A stretch of DNA of 64,000 nt, taken from assembly GCA_037962975.1 (NCBI GenBank), contig CM075675.1:196001-260000 (forward strand), given 5' to 3'. The translations under genes were made by a program, and so were the position numbers. Below the pieces are notes generated by a model that saw nothing but the letters and a program-made list of their open reading frames with translations, was not told the DNA's origin and did not search any database. Source of the stretch: Clitoria ternatea. Lineage: Eukaryota > Streptophyta > Magnoliopsida > Fabales > Fabaceae. Positions 23,285 through 34,799 of this stretch are shown here, piece by piece. Each line of letters starts with the position of its first letter. Within the stretch, counting starts at the first letter, position 1.

Positions 23285-25389
23285 ATGAAGTTCAAGGCAT
23301 TCGTAACTGACAACGGAGTGAACCTCCTGGAGAGGAGGTTCCTACCAGCGCTAGAAAAGATGGGAAAAGTGTGCCACGTCTACCTCACAAAGGACCACTC
23401 AATGTTCCTCCACAACCTCCTCAACGGCGACGGCGTTCAATCCGTCGCTCAGTTCCGCAAGGAAGCCCTCTTCACCGACTACCGCATCTCCAGCCAAAAC
23501 GACGACCGTATCGCCTTCTCCATCGACCTCTCTCTCCTCCTCCGCGCCCTCCGCAGCGCCGTCGCCGTCTCCTCCGAATATGCCGCCGCATCTTCCTCCC
23601 CTAACAAGCTCCAGATCAAGCTCGTCAAGAAATTGCCCCCTAATTGCACCCAACCCATGCCCTTTCTCACCTTCGAAACGCACGGCTATAAATCCGCTGT
23701 TATTCAGGATATCCCCATTTCTAAACCCTTGTCCCGAGCTCAGCTTCTCGAGCTTCAAACCGCTCTCGATTCCGCTCAAGATCTCCCTCCAACGCTAGTT
23801 CAGGTAGTTGAATAACTTTCTTCCATTTTAAGCCTCCGAACGTGTGCGAATCGGGAGAACAATTTGTTTACTCTTTTTGTAAACACATCATAGATGATTA
23901 AGGGTGTGTTTTGGATGGACTAAGGGCATGTGAACTGCACTGAACTGAACAGTGTGATCTGTTTCATCTTGATCTAACCTGTTTACCGGACACAGCTGAA
24001 ACTAGTGTCTAGTTTACTGAGAAGATAGATAATTAGGCTAATGTTTATTTTACACCTCATGTGAAGTGTGAAATAGATGGAAGGAAAAATGAAATAGAAA
24101 GAGAAGAAAATAGGGGGAAAGGGGAAACTGAGAGAAAGTGGCCGTACAAAATCAAAATCCAAATAATTGAACAATTACTACCTGTCAGGTTCCTAGTTGA
24201 ATTAGTTACAAGCAATTTTTTTATCTGTTGGCCAAATAGAATAGGATGGTGCCTTGAATGGCATGCGGGATCAACACTAACTATTGGATGATGCATCTTT
24301 TGTAATTCAGTTTTTGTAATTGGGATCAACACTGATCATTTGATGTTTGCTGAGTCTGCAATTAGTTACTGGTTCTTTGTTTTTCTTTTCTTGTTTGTTT
24401 TAATTTGACTGTGTTCAAGTGAGAGAGGGGTACTTTTGAGGAAAAAAGTGCATGGTTATATGGTTGATAGAAATATATGCACTTGAAGATGTGGAAAATT
24501 GCTCCTTATCAACAATTTTAATTTCATGCTTTTATCTTTTGAAGTCTATCCCTCAATTTATAGAAGCTAAATTCTATTTTCTCTGGTCTTTATTAGCCAA
24601 AATTTATTTTATATGAATCAATTGCTTGATTAAATTTGAGAGTATGATTAGTATCAGTTAGAGATTGATCTGGTTATTTTTCCTAGTCAGCAATTGTTTG
24701 GGTTGGTTAATATTAGCTAGAGTGGAAATTCATTGTTGAGTTATATTTTCTGAATGTGTAATTAGTTTCCAGATTGTTCAGGTTGTTACAGTCAGGTGAG
24801 TTGTTAGTTTGTTATTTCAGTTATGCTCTGTTGTTTGTTTTCAGCTCCCATCATTGCAGATGTGATTCTTAAACATGTGTGTGTGAAGTGGGTTGATGAA
24901 AACTTGAGCCCCTACAGTCTCATCTAGTTGTCACTTTGAATGCAGGTGCCTGATTTGAATCAACTGCTAAACTTTGTGGATCGGATGAAACAAGTGGGTG
25001 ATGCAGTGAATGTGTTCATAAGTAAGTATGGGGATTTTAGTGTGCAGGTTTCAACCACACTGATCAGCCTTGGTGCTGAATTTCGGAACCTGTTGGTGAT
25101 TGGAGAGCAAGCAAACGCTCCTGCTGAACATCAAAATCTTAGTGGTCAGACAAGATCAGCCCGGTCTGTTTTGAGGGGAGATGCACAAACTGTGCAGGTG
25201 AGTGTGAAGCACTTTGCCAAGAGTCTCCAGTGTCACTTGGCAAAACCAGATTGTGCTTTCTATGGGATTGCTCCACAGGGAAGTTGCTTGACAGTGATAT
25301 TCCAGTTCTTCGTTCCAGGTTCTCACCAGACTGATAAGTCAATTAGCTTGCATTGCAGGCTTCCTGTTCTTGACCCTGGTGCTGGTTAA
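23285..25389 (+). CDS. HUS1: HUS1 checkpoint clamp subunit (two exons)
   Basis: Exon 1 is 23285-23803 (173 codons), then donor GTAGTT. Exon 2 is 24946-25389 after TGAATGCAG, phase 0, giving 320 aa. The N terminus MKFKAFVTDNGVNLLERRFL, the segments KVCHVYLTKDH and FRKEALFTDYRISSQNDDRI, and FSIDLSLLLRALRSAV are typical of plant HUS1. HUS1 forms the RAD9-RAD1-HUS1 (9-1-1) ring, a PCNA-like clamp loaded at DNA damage that activates ATR signalling in the nucleus. Length fits the family. If intron 1 is retained, the frame ends three codons after the donor. Exon 1 is much more GC-rich in third positions than exon 2. No lesion seen. Confidence 0.93.
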
Positions 25390-25762
25390 ACTCCAACAGT
25401 CTTCTTGTTATGTGTCAGTTCTTTTTCAGTTTTTCGACATGCTTAGAAATTCTGTTGAAAAAATGTCAAAGCTGATTAGGTGTTTACAGCAACTTCTGTT
25501 ATAGGTGTTTAACTGAAATAACATAATGATTTGTTTTATGTAAGGCAAAGTTCACTTTACATCTAATATGTATGATAATGATATAGTTGAATTGCCTACA
25601 ATGTTGTCTTTGTGATGTGCTTGGAAAACAGCCAGTTTTGTGTGTCACAGATAGAGGGTCAGAAAAACAGAAGCATCTCTTAAATAGCAGTGGAAATAAG
25701 CTTTTAATCCATGCCAGAAAGGGAAGGGAGGGTTGGAGACATTGAGAGAGAGTGTGTGCTTA

Positions 25763-25921
25763 CACAGCCAGTCACCATTGTAGAAATGCTTGCCCTTTGC
25801 CCACGTAGTAAGTGTAGTTAAAATTGGTGCTCCAACCCATGTTGCCTCCAACAACCCACCTTGTAGCTGAGGCTTCTGGTAGCATGATAAGTATGGTGAA
25901 GCCTAGAAATAGGAGTACCAT
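25763..25921 (-). pseudogene. Plastocyanin-like (early-nodulin-like) exon 1 fragment, frameshifted
   Basis: From an ATG at 25921 the minus strand reads MVLLFLGFTILIMLPEASA, a signal peptide, then TRWVVGGNMGWSTNFNYT. A +1 shift then continues as WAKGKHFYNGDWL, followed by GTAAG at a typical exon 1 end. This is the first exon of a secreted phytocyanin (plastocyanin-like/ENODL family) that binds or once bound copper at the cell surface. No second exon is readable downstream (25400-25760). It lies tail-to-tail with HUS1 and is a truncated pseudogene. Confidence 0.75.
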
Positions 25922-26173
25922 GGCTGATAAGCCTAACCTCAACACCCTCTTTATCCCCTCCGTGGTTGTTCTGCAGAAACCTCTTCAACAAGCACCCCGT
26001 TTCCCAAATGCAGAGTTTTTCTGTTTCCCTCTGCAACAATAAGAAGTGAAGGAATTCCTTTCCTCCTGGCTTCGTTCGAATGGAAGAGTGAAATAGGATG
26101 AAAATAAATGGAATGAAAAGATAATGAATTGAAATTAGAGGAAAATTATGTGTTTGAATTGATATAAATTAGG

Positions 26174-26440
26174 GGAAATTGGGAGTATATGTTTTCTAAT
26201 GAGTTGTTTGGATAGATATAAAAACTTGAAGGAAATTTTTTAAATGACTATCCCACCCTTAAAAGTTGTAAATGTACGAAACTTTAATGAATTAAGGTTT
26301 TTTTAAATTCAGGGCAATTGAGAGTATATATTTTCTAATGAGTTGTTTGGATAGATATAAAAACTTGAAGGAAATTTTTAAATGACCACCCTACTCTTAA
26401 AAGCTGTAGATGCGTGAAACTTCAATGTACCTTAATCAAA
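26174..26440 (+). repeat. Tandem duplication, 139-bp period
   Basis: Two copies of TGAGAGTATATATTTTCTAA-like sequence, then GAGTTGTTTGGATAGATATA and AAAACTTGAAGGAAATTTTT, start near 26180 and 26319. No coding content. Confidence 0.8.
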
Positions 26441-26573
26441 GGGTAGCAGTGTGGAAAGATGTGTAATTTATGTCTAAATGACCTTAATTTGGGGGAGAAA
26501 AAATATTTGTGTCCCACGAAATTATGTCCGTTACACTAGTTTTCCTGTGCAACTAAATTTAGGAATGTAACAT

Positions 26574-27000
26574 CCTAATTTTAATTAATTGGGAAATTTT
26601 AAAAAATTAAATTGGGTAGGCGATTTAAATTTAACAGTTAATAATTATTTACTTGTTCGAGATTTGATAAATTAAAATTTGAAAGCGATCCATTAAATTA
26701 AATGATTAATCGGGTTAATTTTAAGATTTAAGTCTAAAGGTATTTAGTTTCGATGGTTAACCAAAATGGTTAAAGGACCGAACTACCCTAACCAACGTAA
26801 ATTAATTAACTTTCTTTTTCCCCTTTTCCACTCAACTCACTCTTTCTCTTTTTTTCCACATGTCCTCTCTCTCTTTTCTCACTTCTCACTTTTTCCTCTC
26901 TCACTTATTCACCCACTCTCTCTCTATCTCATGAGCTTTCTCTTTCCCCATCATCATCATCTTCTCTTCTCCGCCATCAACCAAACAAAGCTGTTAATAT
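26574..27000 (+). mobile_element. Partial gypsy-type LTR (TGTAACATCC class)
   Basis: Begins TGTAACATCCTAATTTTAAT and runs into a pyrimidine-rich CTCTCTTTCTC region (26810-26960) like that of the LTR at 17.3-19.3 kb. It is cut off where the second satellite array starts at about 27005, so only the 5' part of an LTR remains. Confidence 0.5.
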
Positions 27001-27004
27001 TTTG

Positions 27005-28560
27005 CATGAGTCATGTTTAGAAAGACATTATAAGATTGTCCCAGAAGTTTCATCAGTTTTCTCCAAGGGAAAGGACATAATTTTTTTTTAAAATATTTAG
27101 TGTAAAATCTCAATAAATGAAAAATGGTACCGAGAGCTTGAATTTTTGTAAGATTTTTTACAGCAATGCTTAGAAACACACCATCTTTTTATTTCCAAAG
27201 TTTCATAATTAGGCATCGTAAGGTTGTCCTCTAAAGTTTCATCAGTTTTCTCCATGTGAAGACTATTTAGTGTAAAATTCCAATAAATGGAAAATGGTAC
27301 CGAGAGATCAAATTTTTGCATGCTTTTTTGTAGCAATGCTTAAAAATACACTATCTTCTTTATAATTTTTCTCCAACAGATATTTTTTTAATAAATATTG
27401 AAAGGCTAATGCCCATGAAAAAGATAACCAAGTCGAGCAGTTGAATTTTTGTATAATTTTTTATGACCATGCTTAGAAAGACATTGTAAGGTTATCTCCA
27501 AAATTTCATCAGTTTTCTCCAAGGGAAGGGATAGGTTTTAAAAAATATATATTCAATGTAAAATCCCAATAAATGAAAAATGGTACCTAGAGCTTGAATT
27601 TTTACATGATTTTTTACAGCAATACTTAGAAACACACTATCTTCTTGTTACCAAAGTTCTATAGTTTTTTTTCCAACAGATGAGTTTTTAATAAAATTTT
27701 GAAGGCTAATATCCATAAAAAAGATGACTATACTGAACGGTTGAATTTTTACATGATCTTTTGCGGTCATGCGTAGAAAGGCATTGTAAGGTTGTTCCTA
27801 AAGTTTCATCAGTTTCCTACCAGGAAAGGGACACATTTTAAAAAAAATACTTAGTGTAAAATCTCAATAAATAGAAAATGTTACCCGGAGCTCGAATTTT
27901 TGCATGGTTCTTTATAATAATGCATAAAGACACACTATCTTCTTGTTCCCAAAGTTTCATAATTTTTCTCCAAGGAATGAATTTTTAATAAAATTTTAAA
28001 GGCTAATGCCTACCAAAAAGATGACCATGTCAAGGAGTTGAATTTTTACATGATCTTTTGTGGCCATGCTTAGAAAGACATGGTAAGGTTTTCACCAAAG
28101 TTTCATCAATTTTCTCCAAGTGAAGAGACAAATTTTATAAAAAAATATATTCAGCATAAAATCCCAATAAATGGAAAATGGTACCGGACTCAAATTTTTC
28201 ATGGTTTTTTGTTGCAGTGCTGAGAAACACATTATCTACTTCTTGCCAATGTTTTATAATTGTTCTTCAACGGATGAATTTTAATAAAATTTTAAAGGCT
28301 ATACCCACGAAAAAGATGGCCATACCAAGTGATTGAATATTTGCATGATTTTTTACAACCATGATTAGAAATTGTAAGGTTGTCACCAGAATTTCATTAG
28401 TTTTCTTCAAGGGAAGGGACAAATTATTTTAAAAAAATATTTAGTGAAAAATCCCAATAAATGGGAAATAGTACCCAAAGGTTGAATCTTTGCTTGGCTT
28501 TTGGAGCAACGCTTAGAGACACACTATCTATTTGTTCTGAAAGTTTCATAATTTTTCTCC
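27005..28560 (+). repeat. Dimeric satellite array, ~300-bp higher-order unit
   Basis: Monomers of type A (CATGCTTAGAAAGACATTGT, AAGGTTGTCWCCAAAGTTTC, TTTTCTCCAAGGGAAGGGAC) alternate with type B (AGTGTAAAATCCCAATAAAT, GGAAAATGGTACC, AGCAATGCTTAGAAACACAC). Type A starts recur near 27470, 27770 and 28070. Type A is clearly related to the ~165-bp satellite at 12.2-16.7 kb; type B is a more diverged relative. About five dimers are present, the first truncated. Confidence 0.82.
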
Positions 28561-28779
28561 AATTGAAATGGTATTTACATGTCAACTTTGGGGAACGATT
28601 TTTTATAAGCCCCTTTAGATTAATATAAGGTATCCGTTCTTCAAATTTCACTGTAATCCATGAAGGGATTTATTTTTCCAAGTTTGAGAACAAAACTTGT
28701 TTGTCCGAGTACAACAAAGTGAAGTGTAACCTGCAACATACTAATTGCGGCGTGCACCAATTGACAGGCGCACCACCGA

Positions 28780-28900
28780 CAACATGCACAACACAACATG
28801 CACAACGCAACGAGCAAGAGATGTGACTAACAGCTGCTTGATTACGTATGCTTATTGTGTGCGTTGCGTGTTATGTTGTGTTGACTTCTAGACTGGGGCG
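28780..28900. repeat. Imperfect inverted repeat
   Basis: ACAACATGCACAACGCAACG (about 28795) and TGTGCGTTGCGTGTTATGTT (about 28858) are approximate reverse complements with a ~45-bp spacer. The AACAYGCACAAC phrase is itself repeated three times. No element class assigned. Confidence 0.55.
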
Positions 28901-29040
28901 TACCTCAGTGTACGCAGAGAGAGCACTGTAACTACTGCTATTTGTGTGTGGAAGTCAAGGATGCGAGCAAGGAGACATGAGTCAAGGAAACAAGCATGGA
29001 AAGAAGAACAAGGAGTAAGGACGCGAGTAAGATAGGAAAT

Positions 29041-29298
29041 TAGGGTCGGCAAAGGAAAAAGATCAAGTTCACTTAAGTATTTAATATATATATATATATA
29101 TATATATATGTTAAATTATTAATATAATTTTTAATATTGGCCTAATGAGCCAGCCCGACCTAGCCCGTCAGGGCCTATTTTTTTACAAGCCAAAACGGGC
29201 CGATCTTATTCAAAAAAGTGGGCTTTGGAGGTTGGCCTGACCCTTTTTGATAGGCCAAACAGGCTGGCCCGTGGGCTAGGCCCAAATTACCATCCCTA
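29041..29298. mobile_element. Putative MITE (hAT-like ends)
   Basis: Starts TAGGGTCGGCAA and ends TTACCATCCCTA (TAGGGATGGTAA inward; 9 of 12 positions match). The interior has an (AT)n tract and GC-rich phrases such as GGCCTAATGAGCC and GGCTGGCCCGTGGGCTAGG, common in a widespread plant MITE type. No target duplication was found. Confidence 0.45.
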
Positions 29299-29327
29299 CA
29301 CACAACTCATCCACCATGTGACGCTCA

Positions 29328-29706
29328 CTAATGACATGCGTCTCTGAGGGGCCGAGACCCCCAACTACTGGTCGATAAACAAACAATAGACACATGCATT
29401 GCTTCTAGCCCGGATTCTGACTTAGAGGTGTTCAGTCATAATCCAACGCATGACAGCTTTGCGCCACTGGCTTTTTAACCAAGCGCGATGACCAATGATG
29501 CGAATCAACGGTTCCTCTCGTACTAGGTTGAATTACTATTACGACACTGTCATTAGTAGGGTAAAACTAATCTATCTCACGATGGTCTAAACCCAGCTCA
29601 CGTTCCCTATTAGTGGGTGAATAATCCAATACTTGATGAATTCGGCTTCACAATGATAGGAAGAGCTGACATCGAAGGATCAAAAAGTAACGTTGCTTTG
29701 AACGTT
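29328..29706 (-). pseudogene. 25S rRNA 3'-part fragment
   Basis: The plus strand carries the reverse complement of cytosolic 25S rRNA: GCTTCTAGCCCGGATTCTGA, TTCAGTCATAATCCAACGCA, GGTTCCTCTCGTACTAGGTT, CCCAGCTCACGTTCCCTATT and ACATCGAAGGATCAAAAAGT. About 300-380 bp are recognisable, with many C-to-T and G-to-A changes. It runs directly into LTR-like sequence at about 29707. It is a decayed copy outside an rDNA array. Confidence 0.85.
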
Positions 29707-30170
29707 TCTTACAGACTTGATCTTTGTCTTTCATACTTCGTATATCTATTCTTAAATTTCATTTCTTTGTACACTAAGTTCTCCACAAACTCTCAAATCT
29801 TTATCCGTGTAAAATTCTGGTGTGTTGCTAGCCTTAGTTTCTTTGGGAAACACTTGTTGGCATGAAGAGACTTTAGAAAGAATACTTGGGTTTGAGCCAA
29901 GAATGGCTTGTTGAAAGAATACTTGTGATTAAGCCAGGAGTAACTGGAGTTAAGAATACTTGTGGTACAGGTATCTGCTATTGTGTAAAAAGGAGTTTTG
30001 ACATAGTGAAAATCCTTCAAGTTTGAAGGTATTGGACGTAGCTTAGGCGTTGAAAGTGAACCAGTATAAATTCTGTATTCATTCTTTCTATCCCCCATCT
30101 CTAAAGAGTCTATTTTAAAAGTCTACTGCCTTTTGTTTTAAAAGTTTTAATTTCACGTGCAAGATTCTTA
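29707..30170 (+). mobile_element. Truncated LTR related to the solo LTR at 35.9-37.2 kb
   Basis: Shares with the reverse complement of the 35862-37169 LTR the segments GGGAAACACTTRTKG, GAAAGAATACTTRGGT, AAGAATACTTRTGG, GTGAAAATCCTT, and GTGAACCAGTATAAATTC (a TATA-like motif). Both its start, at the rRNA fragment, and its end are missing. Confidence 0.65.
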
Positions 30171-31728
30171 GTAAAATAAAGACTAACCAAACAAAATGAG
30201 AAAATACAAGAAATGTTTTTTTTTCATATCATGCATTTTCCTACCCTCCAAATTGATTCTCAATTCTAACTAGAAAGACAATAAATAAATAAATTATTAT
30301 CACACTATGAATTCCTTAGTTATTGTTAGATACTAACAAAATTCAAGGTTTATAACGTCGTTAATGTCGACCTTGAGTCCAACATTAAAATGATTAAAGC
30401 TAACTTAACATTGATTTGGCCCATGTTATTTTTTAGTGAGATTTTTTAAAAACTTTTCTTTTCCTGTTCCTCACTCTTCCTCTTCTCTTCCTACTCCTTC
30501 TCCCATTTCCCCTTTTTTTTTTTTTTACTTTTCTCTTCATCCTTCACCCCTTCCTTGTCTTCTTATTCTCTTCTTTTCTCCTTCAAAAATTATGCATTTA
30601 GACTTGAAATTCAAATTAGTGTAGGTCACAACTAATGATAATTTCATCTAAAGTCGACGTTAATTAGCATAAACGATCAACTCTACTTCAAAAACAATGC
30701 ATTTTAATTTGAAATTCAAATCTATGTTAGTCATGGCCTACACTTACTCTTAGCACTCATTTTATGTTGACCACTTATCTGATGCTAGTCTTAAAAAAAA
30801 AGTAAGTGTCAGTTGTCAATGCTAATTTTGAACACTTAATTGCAAATTTCTTGCAGGGCATGTTTAGATGTATTATGTAAGGAAGTGAAAGAAAAATATG
30901 TAGAGAGAAATAAAATAAAATAAAATAAAAATAAAGAGGAACCTTGAAAGATCATGGTTCTAATTTTTTAAGTTCATCATCTTAGACTCCACCTTATTAA
31001 TATAACTATTATTTTTTAAACCATTTATAGTTTTCATAAGATAGACTAAATGCATAAAATTTTACATAGTTCTAAAAATCAATGCTACGTTAATATATTA
31101 CTTTGTTTTTTTCTCGAAAAAAGTTTTGACGAGTCAAATCTATTTCACGGATTCACCAATGTTAAAATATATTTTAATACTCGATAAGTGTTTACTTTAT
31201 TAAATTACGTTAATATGCTATCGTTATATTTTATGATGACAAAAATAATCAAAGACTCAAACCTTAATGAATCATACATGTCATGATTAGATATCACAAA
31301 AAGTGATATTTAAGAGTACTAGGAAAAAAAATATAAAAAAAGGAAAAAAAAAAGATATGATAGATTATGTGATGAACAAAAGAAAAATATTTTTAAAATG
31401 GAAGGTAGTATATATTTAGACTAGTGGGGTATAAAAAATTGGATTTTTTTCCATAGCATTAATATGTAATAGTTCTTATTAGTCTATGCATGTTTTGCTA
31501 AGTAACTAGAAGTGAAGATTTAAAATTACGAGACAATGTTTTGATATTGAGAAGAGAGATTGCCTAAAACTAACTATAGACAAAGTAACGGTACAAGAAG
31601 ATTAGTTAGAGTAAAGACCTATGTTATGTGAACAAGAAAGGTAGAATTAAATAATAATAATAAAGACTTGAAGAATAATTAATAGCATATATTGATCTTC
31701 ATGGGGAAATTGGAATAATGAGATGAGA
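30171..31728. other. Intergenic sequence downstream of the receptor kinase gene
   Basis: No gene recognised. A pyrimidine-rich tract lies at 30445-30585, and a weak ~105-bp duplication (ATGCATTT, TTGAAATTCAAAT) at about 30585-30735. The rest is AT-rich. Confidence 0.5.
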
Positions 31729-33729
31729 TCAGACAGCTCTATAAGCATCCCTTTCGGTGATGATGAGAGTGGAAGAGTAATCCCTCATACCACTCTCTTT
31801 AAACTCTTCAATTTGCTCAAGAGCTTCCTTCATATCTAGCCTTCTTTCCACATTCTCCTCACAACAACTCAAGCCAATCTTTAAGAGTTTAAGCAATTCA
31901 GCCTTATTATTTCCTATTCCTGTCATCTCAACATCAAACACATCACTCGTACGCTTCTCGGTAACCATGCTATTTACCCAACTAGCTATGTCTGCGTCAG
32001 GATTATACCTAGTTGTGAGATAGTTCTCTGGGAATTTTCCAGTCAATATCTCCAATATCAGAATCCCAAAACTCCACACATCTGTCTTCTTTGTAATGCG
32101 GCCCAGTTGAGCATACTCTGGAGATTTGTAAGGCATGATGATTTTTTGGGCATGGTCAAGGTTGATCATAGGAGTGAGAGCATAATCGGTAAGTAAAGGC
32201 TCAAAGGATTCACCCAAAAGTACGTTGGAAGATTTGAGATGACCATGAGGCACGATCAGGCTTGGGAGTGCGTTGTATAAGTAAGACAAACCCCTGGCAA
32301 CACCTTTGATGATTTTCAAGCGGGTCGGCCAATCAAGTCCCGGCTTTTGAGAGTTATGGTTGCCATGAAGATGGCTGGCCAAGCAGGTATTGTTGACAAA
32401 AGAAGAGATCAAGAGCTTTTCTTCTTTTCTGTAGTAGTAGGAGAGGAGAGGGAGAAGATTGGGATGGTTGAGGCTTCCCAGCCTTCTCATGTGCTCATTG
32501 AACTCCTCTTTGTGGACATTGTTCATCTGCTTGTACCTCTTCACAACAACCACGGCTTGGCCATCCAAAATAACGGCCTTGAAGGAAGACCCAAATGAGG
32601 CACTGCCTAATATTTCAGCGGAGGCCGTTAGCAAATCCTGCATGTCAAACTTGAGACCACCGTCTTGCCTCAGGAATGTCAGCTTTCCTTGTTCAACTCT
32701 CTTGGAATGTCCACGTCCCTGCCTCGGACTCGCATCGTAGTGATCCGCCAGGCTCTTGGTTTTCACATAAGCTGGGGGAGGAACGTATTTCTTGGAGGCC
32801 ATCCCCTGCCCCTGCCCCTGCCCCTGTAGTAATCGATTTGTGTTTTCCAACTGCTGCTTCTGCTTCTCTGTTTGTAACCTTAAGCGGTATATCACTAACA
32901 ATGCAACCAGGATTAGCCCTGTCAATACCAGTATGATCACAATAAGTATAATTTTCAGCGTTGCAACTCCCATATGGCATTTATTCCTCAGGGGATATCC
33001 GCACAGTTCTGCGTTCCCCCTAAAAGCAGAGGCGTCGAAATTGGTGAGATTCCTCGGAATAGGACCCTCCAATTCATTGTTAGAAAGGTTGATAATCCTC
33101 AAACGAGCAGTGTTTCGAAATTGAGGGATTTCACCGCGAAACTTGTTCGACTCGAGTCTGAGGATGAGGAGATTGGGCAATTTAGCGATGGAGGAAGGGA
33201 TTTTACCAGTGAACTCGTTATCGGCCAAACACAACTTCCTTAATTTATACAAAGTAGCAAATAAGTCGTCGGGTATGTCTCCGGAGAAATGATTGTAGGA
33301 CAAGTATAGGGCCTTCAAATTTGGGAGCATTCTGACATTGGGCATGGGCCCGACAAAGGTATTGTTCATTAGGCTGACGCTTCTCAGGGCAGGCAATCCG
33401 GTGAGAGAAGTGACGTCGATGCTGCCGGTAAGGCCCATGTTCTCGAGACGCAACCCCCAAACCTTGTCCTTCATACAAAACAAGCCCACCCAATTGGAGA
33501 TGTTTCCAGAGCAAGGTTTTACGGAGGGAACCCAACTGCTGAGGGCCACCGTATGCTTCAAAGAATCCTTAAACTTGAGCAAAGCCTCTGAATCCGAGGA
33601 CGGAGAACAGGAACATGGTAAAAATACTGACGATACCAATAGCAAAACAACGTTACAAAAGGTGAACCACAACTTGACATTATTATTTCTGGATGGTGCG
33701 CGCCCAAGCGGAGCCCAGCGCGCGCCCAT
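31729..33729 (-). CDS. Pollen-receptor-like LRR receptor kinase
   Basis: Single-exon frame of 666 aa. Residues 19-42 are a hydrophobic signal sequence. LRRNT follows (SDSEALLKFKDSL, then CSGNISNWVGLFC), then about five LRRs to residue 235, a transmembrane helix at 258-281, a basic Gln-rich juxtamembrane part with a GQ repeat (303-309), and a kinase domain at about 370-645. The glycine loop is LGSASFGSS and the ATP-binding Lys is K397. The catalytic loop is HGHLKSSN instead of HRD, and DFG is DYA (D515), so catalysis is doubtful. This architecture and these changes are typical of pollen receptor-like kinases, which sit in the pollen-tube plasma membrane and bind peptide signals and ROP-GEFs. 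The Ala/Arg-rich first 12 residues look unusual; no better in-frame start exists before the signal sequence. Confidence 0.88.
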   Translation of the reverse strand: MGARWAPLGRAPSRNNNVKLWFTFCNVVLLLVSSVFLPCSCSPSSDSEALLKFKDSLKHTVALSSWVPSVKPCSGNISNWVGLFCMKDKVWGLRLENMGLTGSIDVTSLTGLPALRSVSLMNNTFVGPMPNVRMLPNLKALYLSYNHFSGDIPDDLFATLYKLRKLCLADNEFTGKIPSSIAKLPNLLILRLESNKFRGEIPQFRNTARLRIINLSNNELEGPIPRNLTNFDASAFRGNAELCGYPLRNKCHMGVATLKIILIVIILVLTGLILVALLVIYRLRLQTEKQKQQLENTNRLLQGQGQGQGMASKKYVPPPAYVKTKSLADHYDASPRQGRGHSKRVEQGKLTFLRQDGGLKFDMQDLLTASAEILGSASFGSSFKAVILDGQAVVVVKRYKQMNNVHKEEFNEHMRRLGSLNHPNLLPLLSYYYRKEEKLLISSFVNNTCLASHLHGNHNSQKPGLDWPTRLKIIKGVARGLSYLYNALPSLIVPHGHLKSSNVLLGESFEPLLTDYALTPMINLDHAQKIIMPYKSPEYAQLGRITKKTDVWSFGILILEILTGKFPENYLTTRYNPDADIASWVNSMVTEKRTSDVFDVEMTGIGNNKAELLKLLKIGLSCCEENVERRLDMKEALEQIEEFKESGMRDYSSTLIITERDAYRAV
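32803..32826 (-). repeat. Coding hexanucleotide repeat (CCCCTG)4
   Basis: Four perfect units inside the receptor kinase gene encode the Gly-Gln repeat after the transmembrane helix. Likely length-variable between alleles. Confidence 0.9.
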
Positions 33730-34795
33730 TAGGAATGATCAATGATGAGTCTGCAAAACCCGCTATACATATAATTAATATATGTTGTGTGTGTCAATTA
33801 ACAAGATGGTGTTGATAGGTTGATGATGATTCGGCTGTATGTCGTTCTTTTCTCTTTTCCGCCGTCTTCATGAATGATAATATTTTTGATTTTACTATAC
33901 AGCACCATCTCTGATCATTAGTGCCCAATGGTGCTGGAGCTGTTGGAAGCTAAGAAAGAAAAGATCGATTTGGAAGAAAAGAAACCATTAAACCGAGAAT
34001 GGGCTACTTTTTTGCGTCCCACCAACGCCATAACTTAATTTTAGCTTTGAGCTGTTCAACCGGACATCCTCTCATGTTAAACCGTGAATTCCATTATTAG
34101 ATTTTTTTTCATTTAAACAAATTTCTGTAATTTTCAGACTCATCACATATTATTTAACTCTTTTTAAAAAATTATTATGTTTTGTTGACTTAATGATGGT
34201 ACATTTCTCCTCGTGTATGAATGATGACTACCTTAGACTTAACTTGGACATGAACTTAAAATACCTTATGATGTTTTGTGATTGAATCTGAAATTTGGAT
34301 TGGTAATTTCTGATATTGGCATTGAGCCATATATGTTAATATCATATTAATGTAATGGGCAAGTTTGATGTGCTATGAGTGAATTCATGTGAAATGTAAT
34401 TGCATTAGGTGTTGTTGTGTGGCAATATGGCACTTTAATGGAACTCAATGTGTCAAAAGGAGCGAACGTGTGAATTAAACTCCCCAAATGGTTATCATGA
34501 GTTAGAATCTGCATATTAAACTTGTGTATAGGTTCATATTGTGGTTTGAAGTGCATTTGAACACTTTATTACCTTAGGTGGAGTATGAAATGGTCAAATT
34601 GTATTCTGTCACGTAATTCAGTCATATGATGAAATTTTGGCAAACAGACTTCACCAACGAATTTGAAATACGGTAAACATGGTGTATATGAATTTTGGGA
34701 ATATTCAAAGTTAAAATGAGTTAAATAGGGGTCCTAAAAGTTGGTAAATTTCTATATAGGGACCAAATTGTAAAAATTAGAAAATTACACCTGTC
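33730..34795. other. Upstream region of the receptor kinase gene and adjoining repeat-like DNA
   Basis: 33730-33900 is the presumed minus-strand promoter; AT-rich phrases near 33763-33785 (TATACATATAATTAATATAT) could hold the TATA box. From about 34100 the sequence has the texture of long plant LTRs (phrases such as GGGACCAAATTGTAAAAATT) but I cannot mark ends. Confidence 0.4.
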
Positions 34796-34799
34796 ATGG

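Noticed and set aside
23371..23798. Other frames over HUS1 exon 1, rich in Pro/Arg
   Set aside because: Shadows caused by the GC-rich codon use of that exon.
32347..33745. Plus-strand frames across the receptor kinase region
   Set aside because: Antisense shadows of a long, domain-bearing frame.
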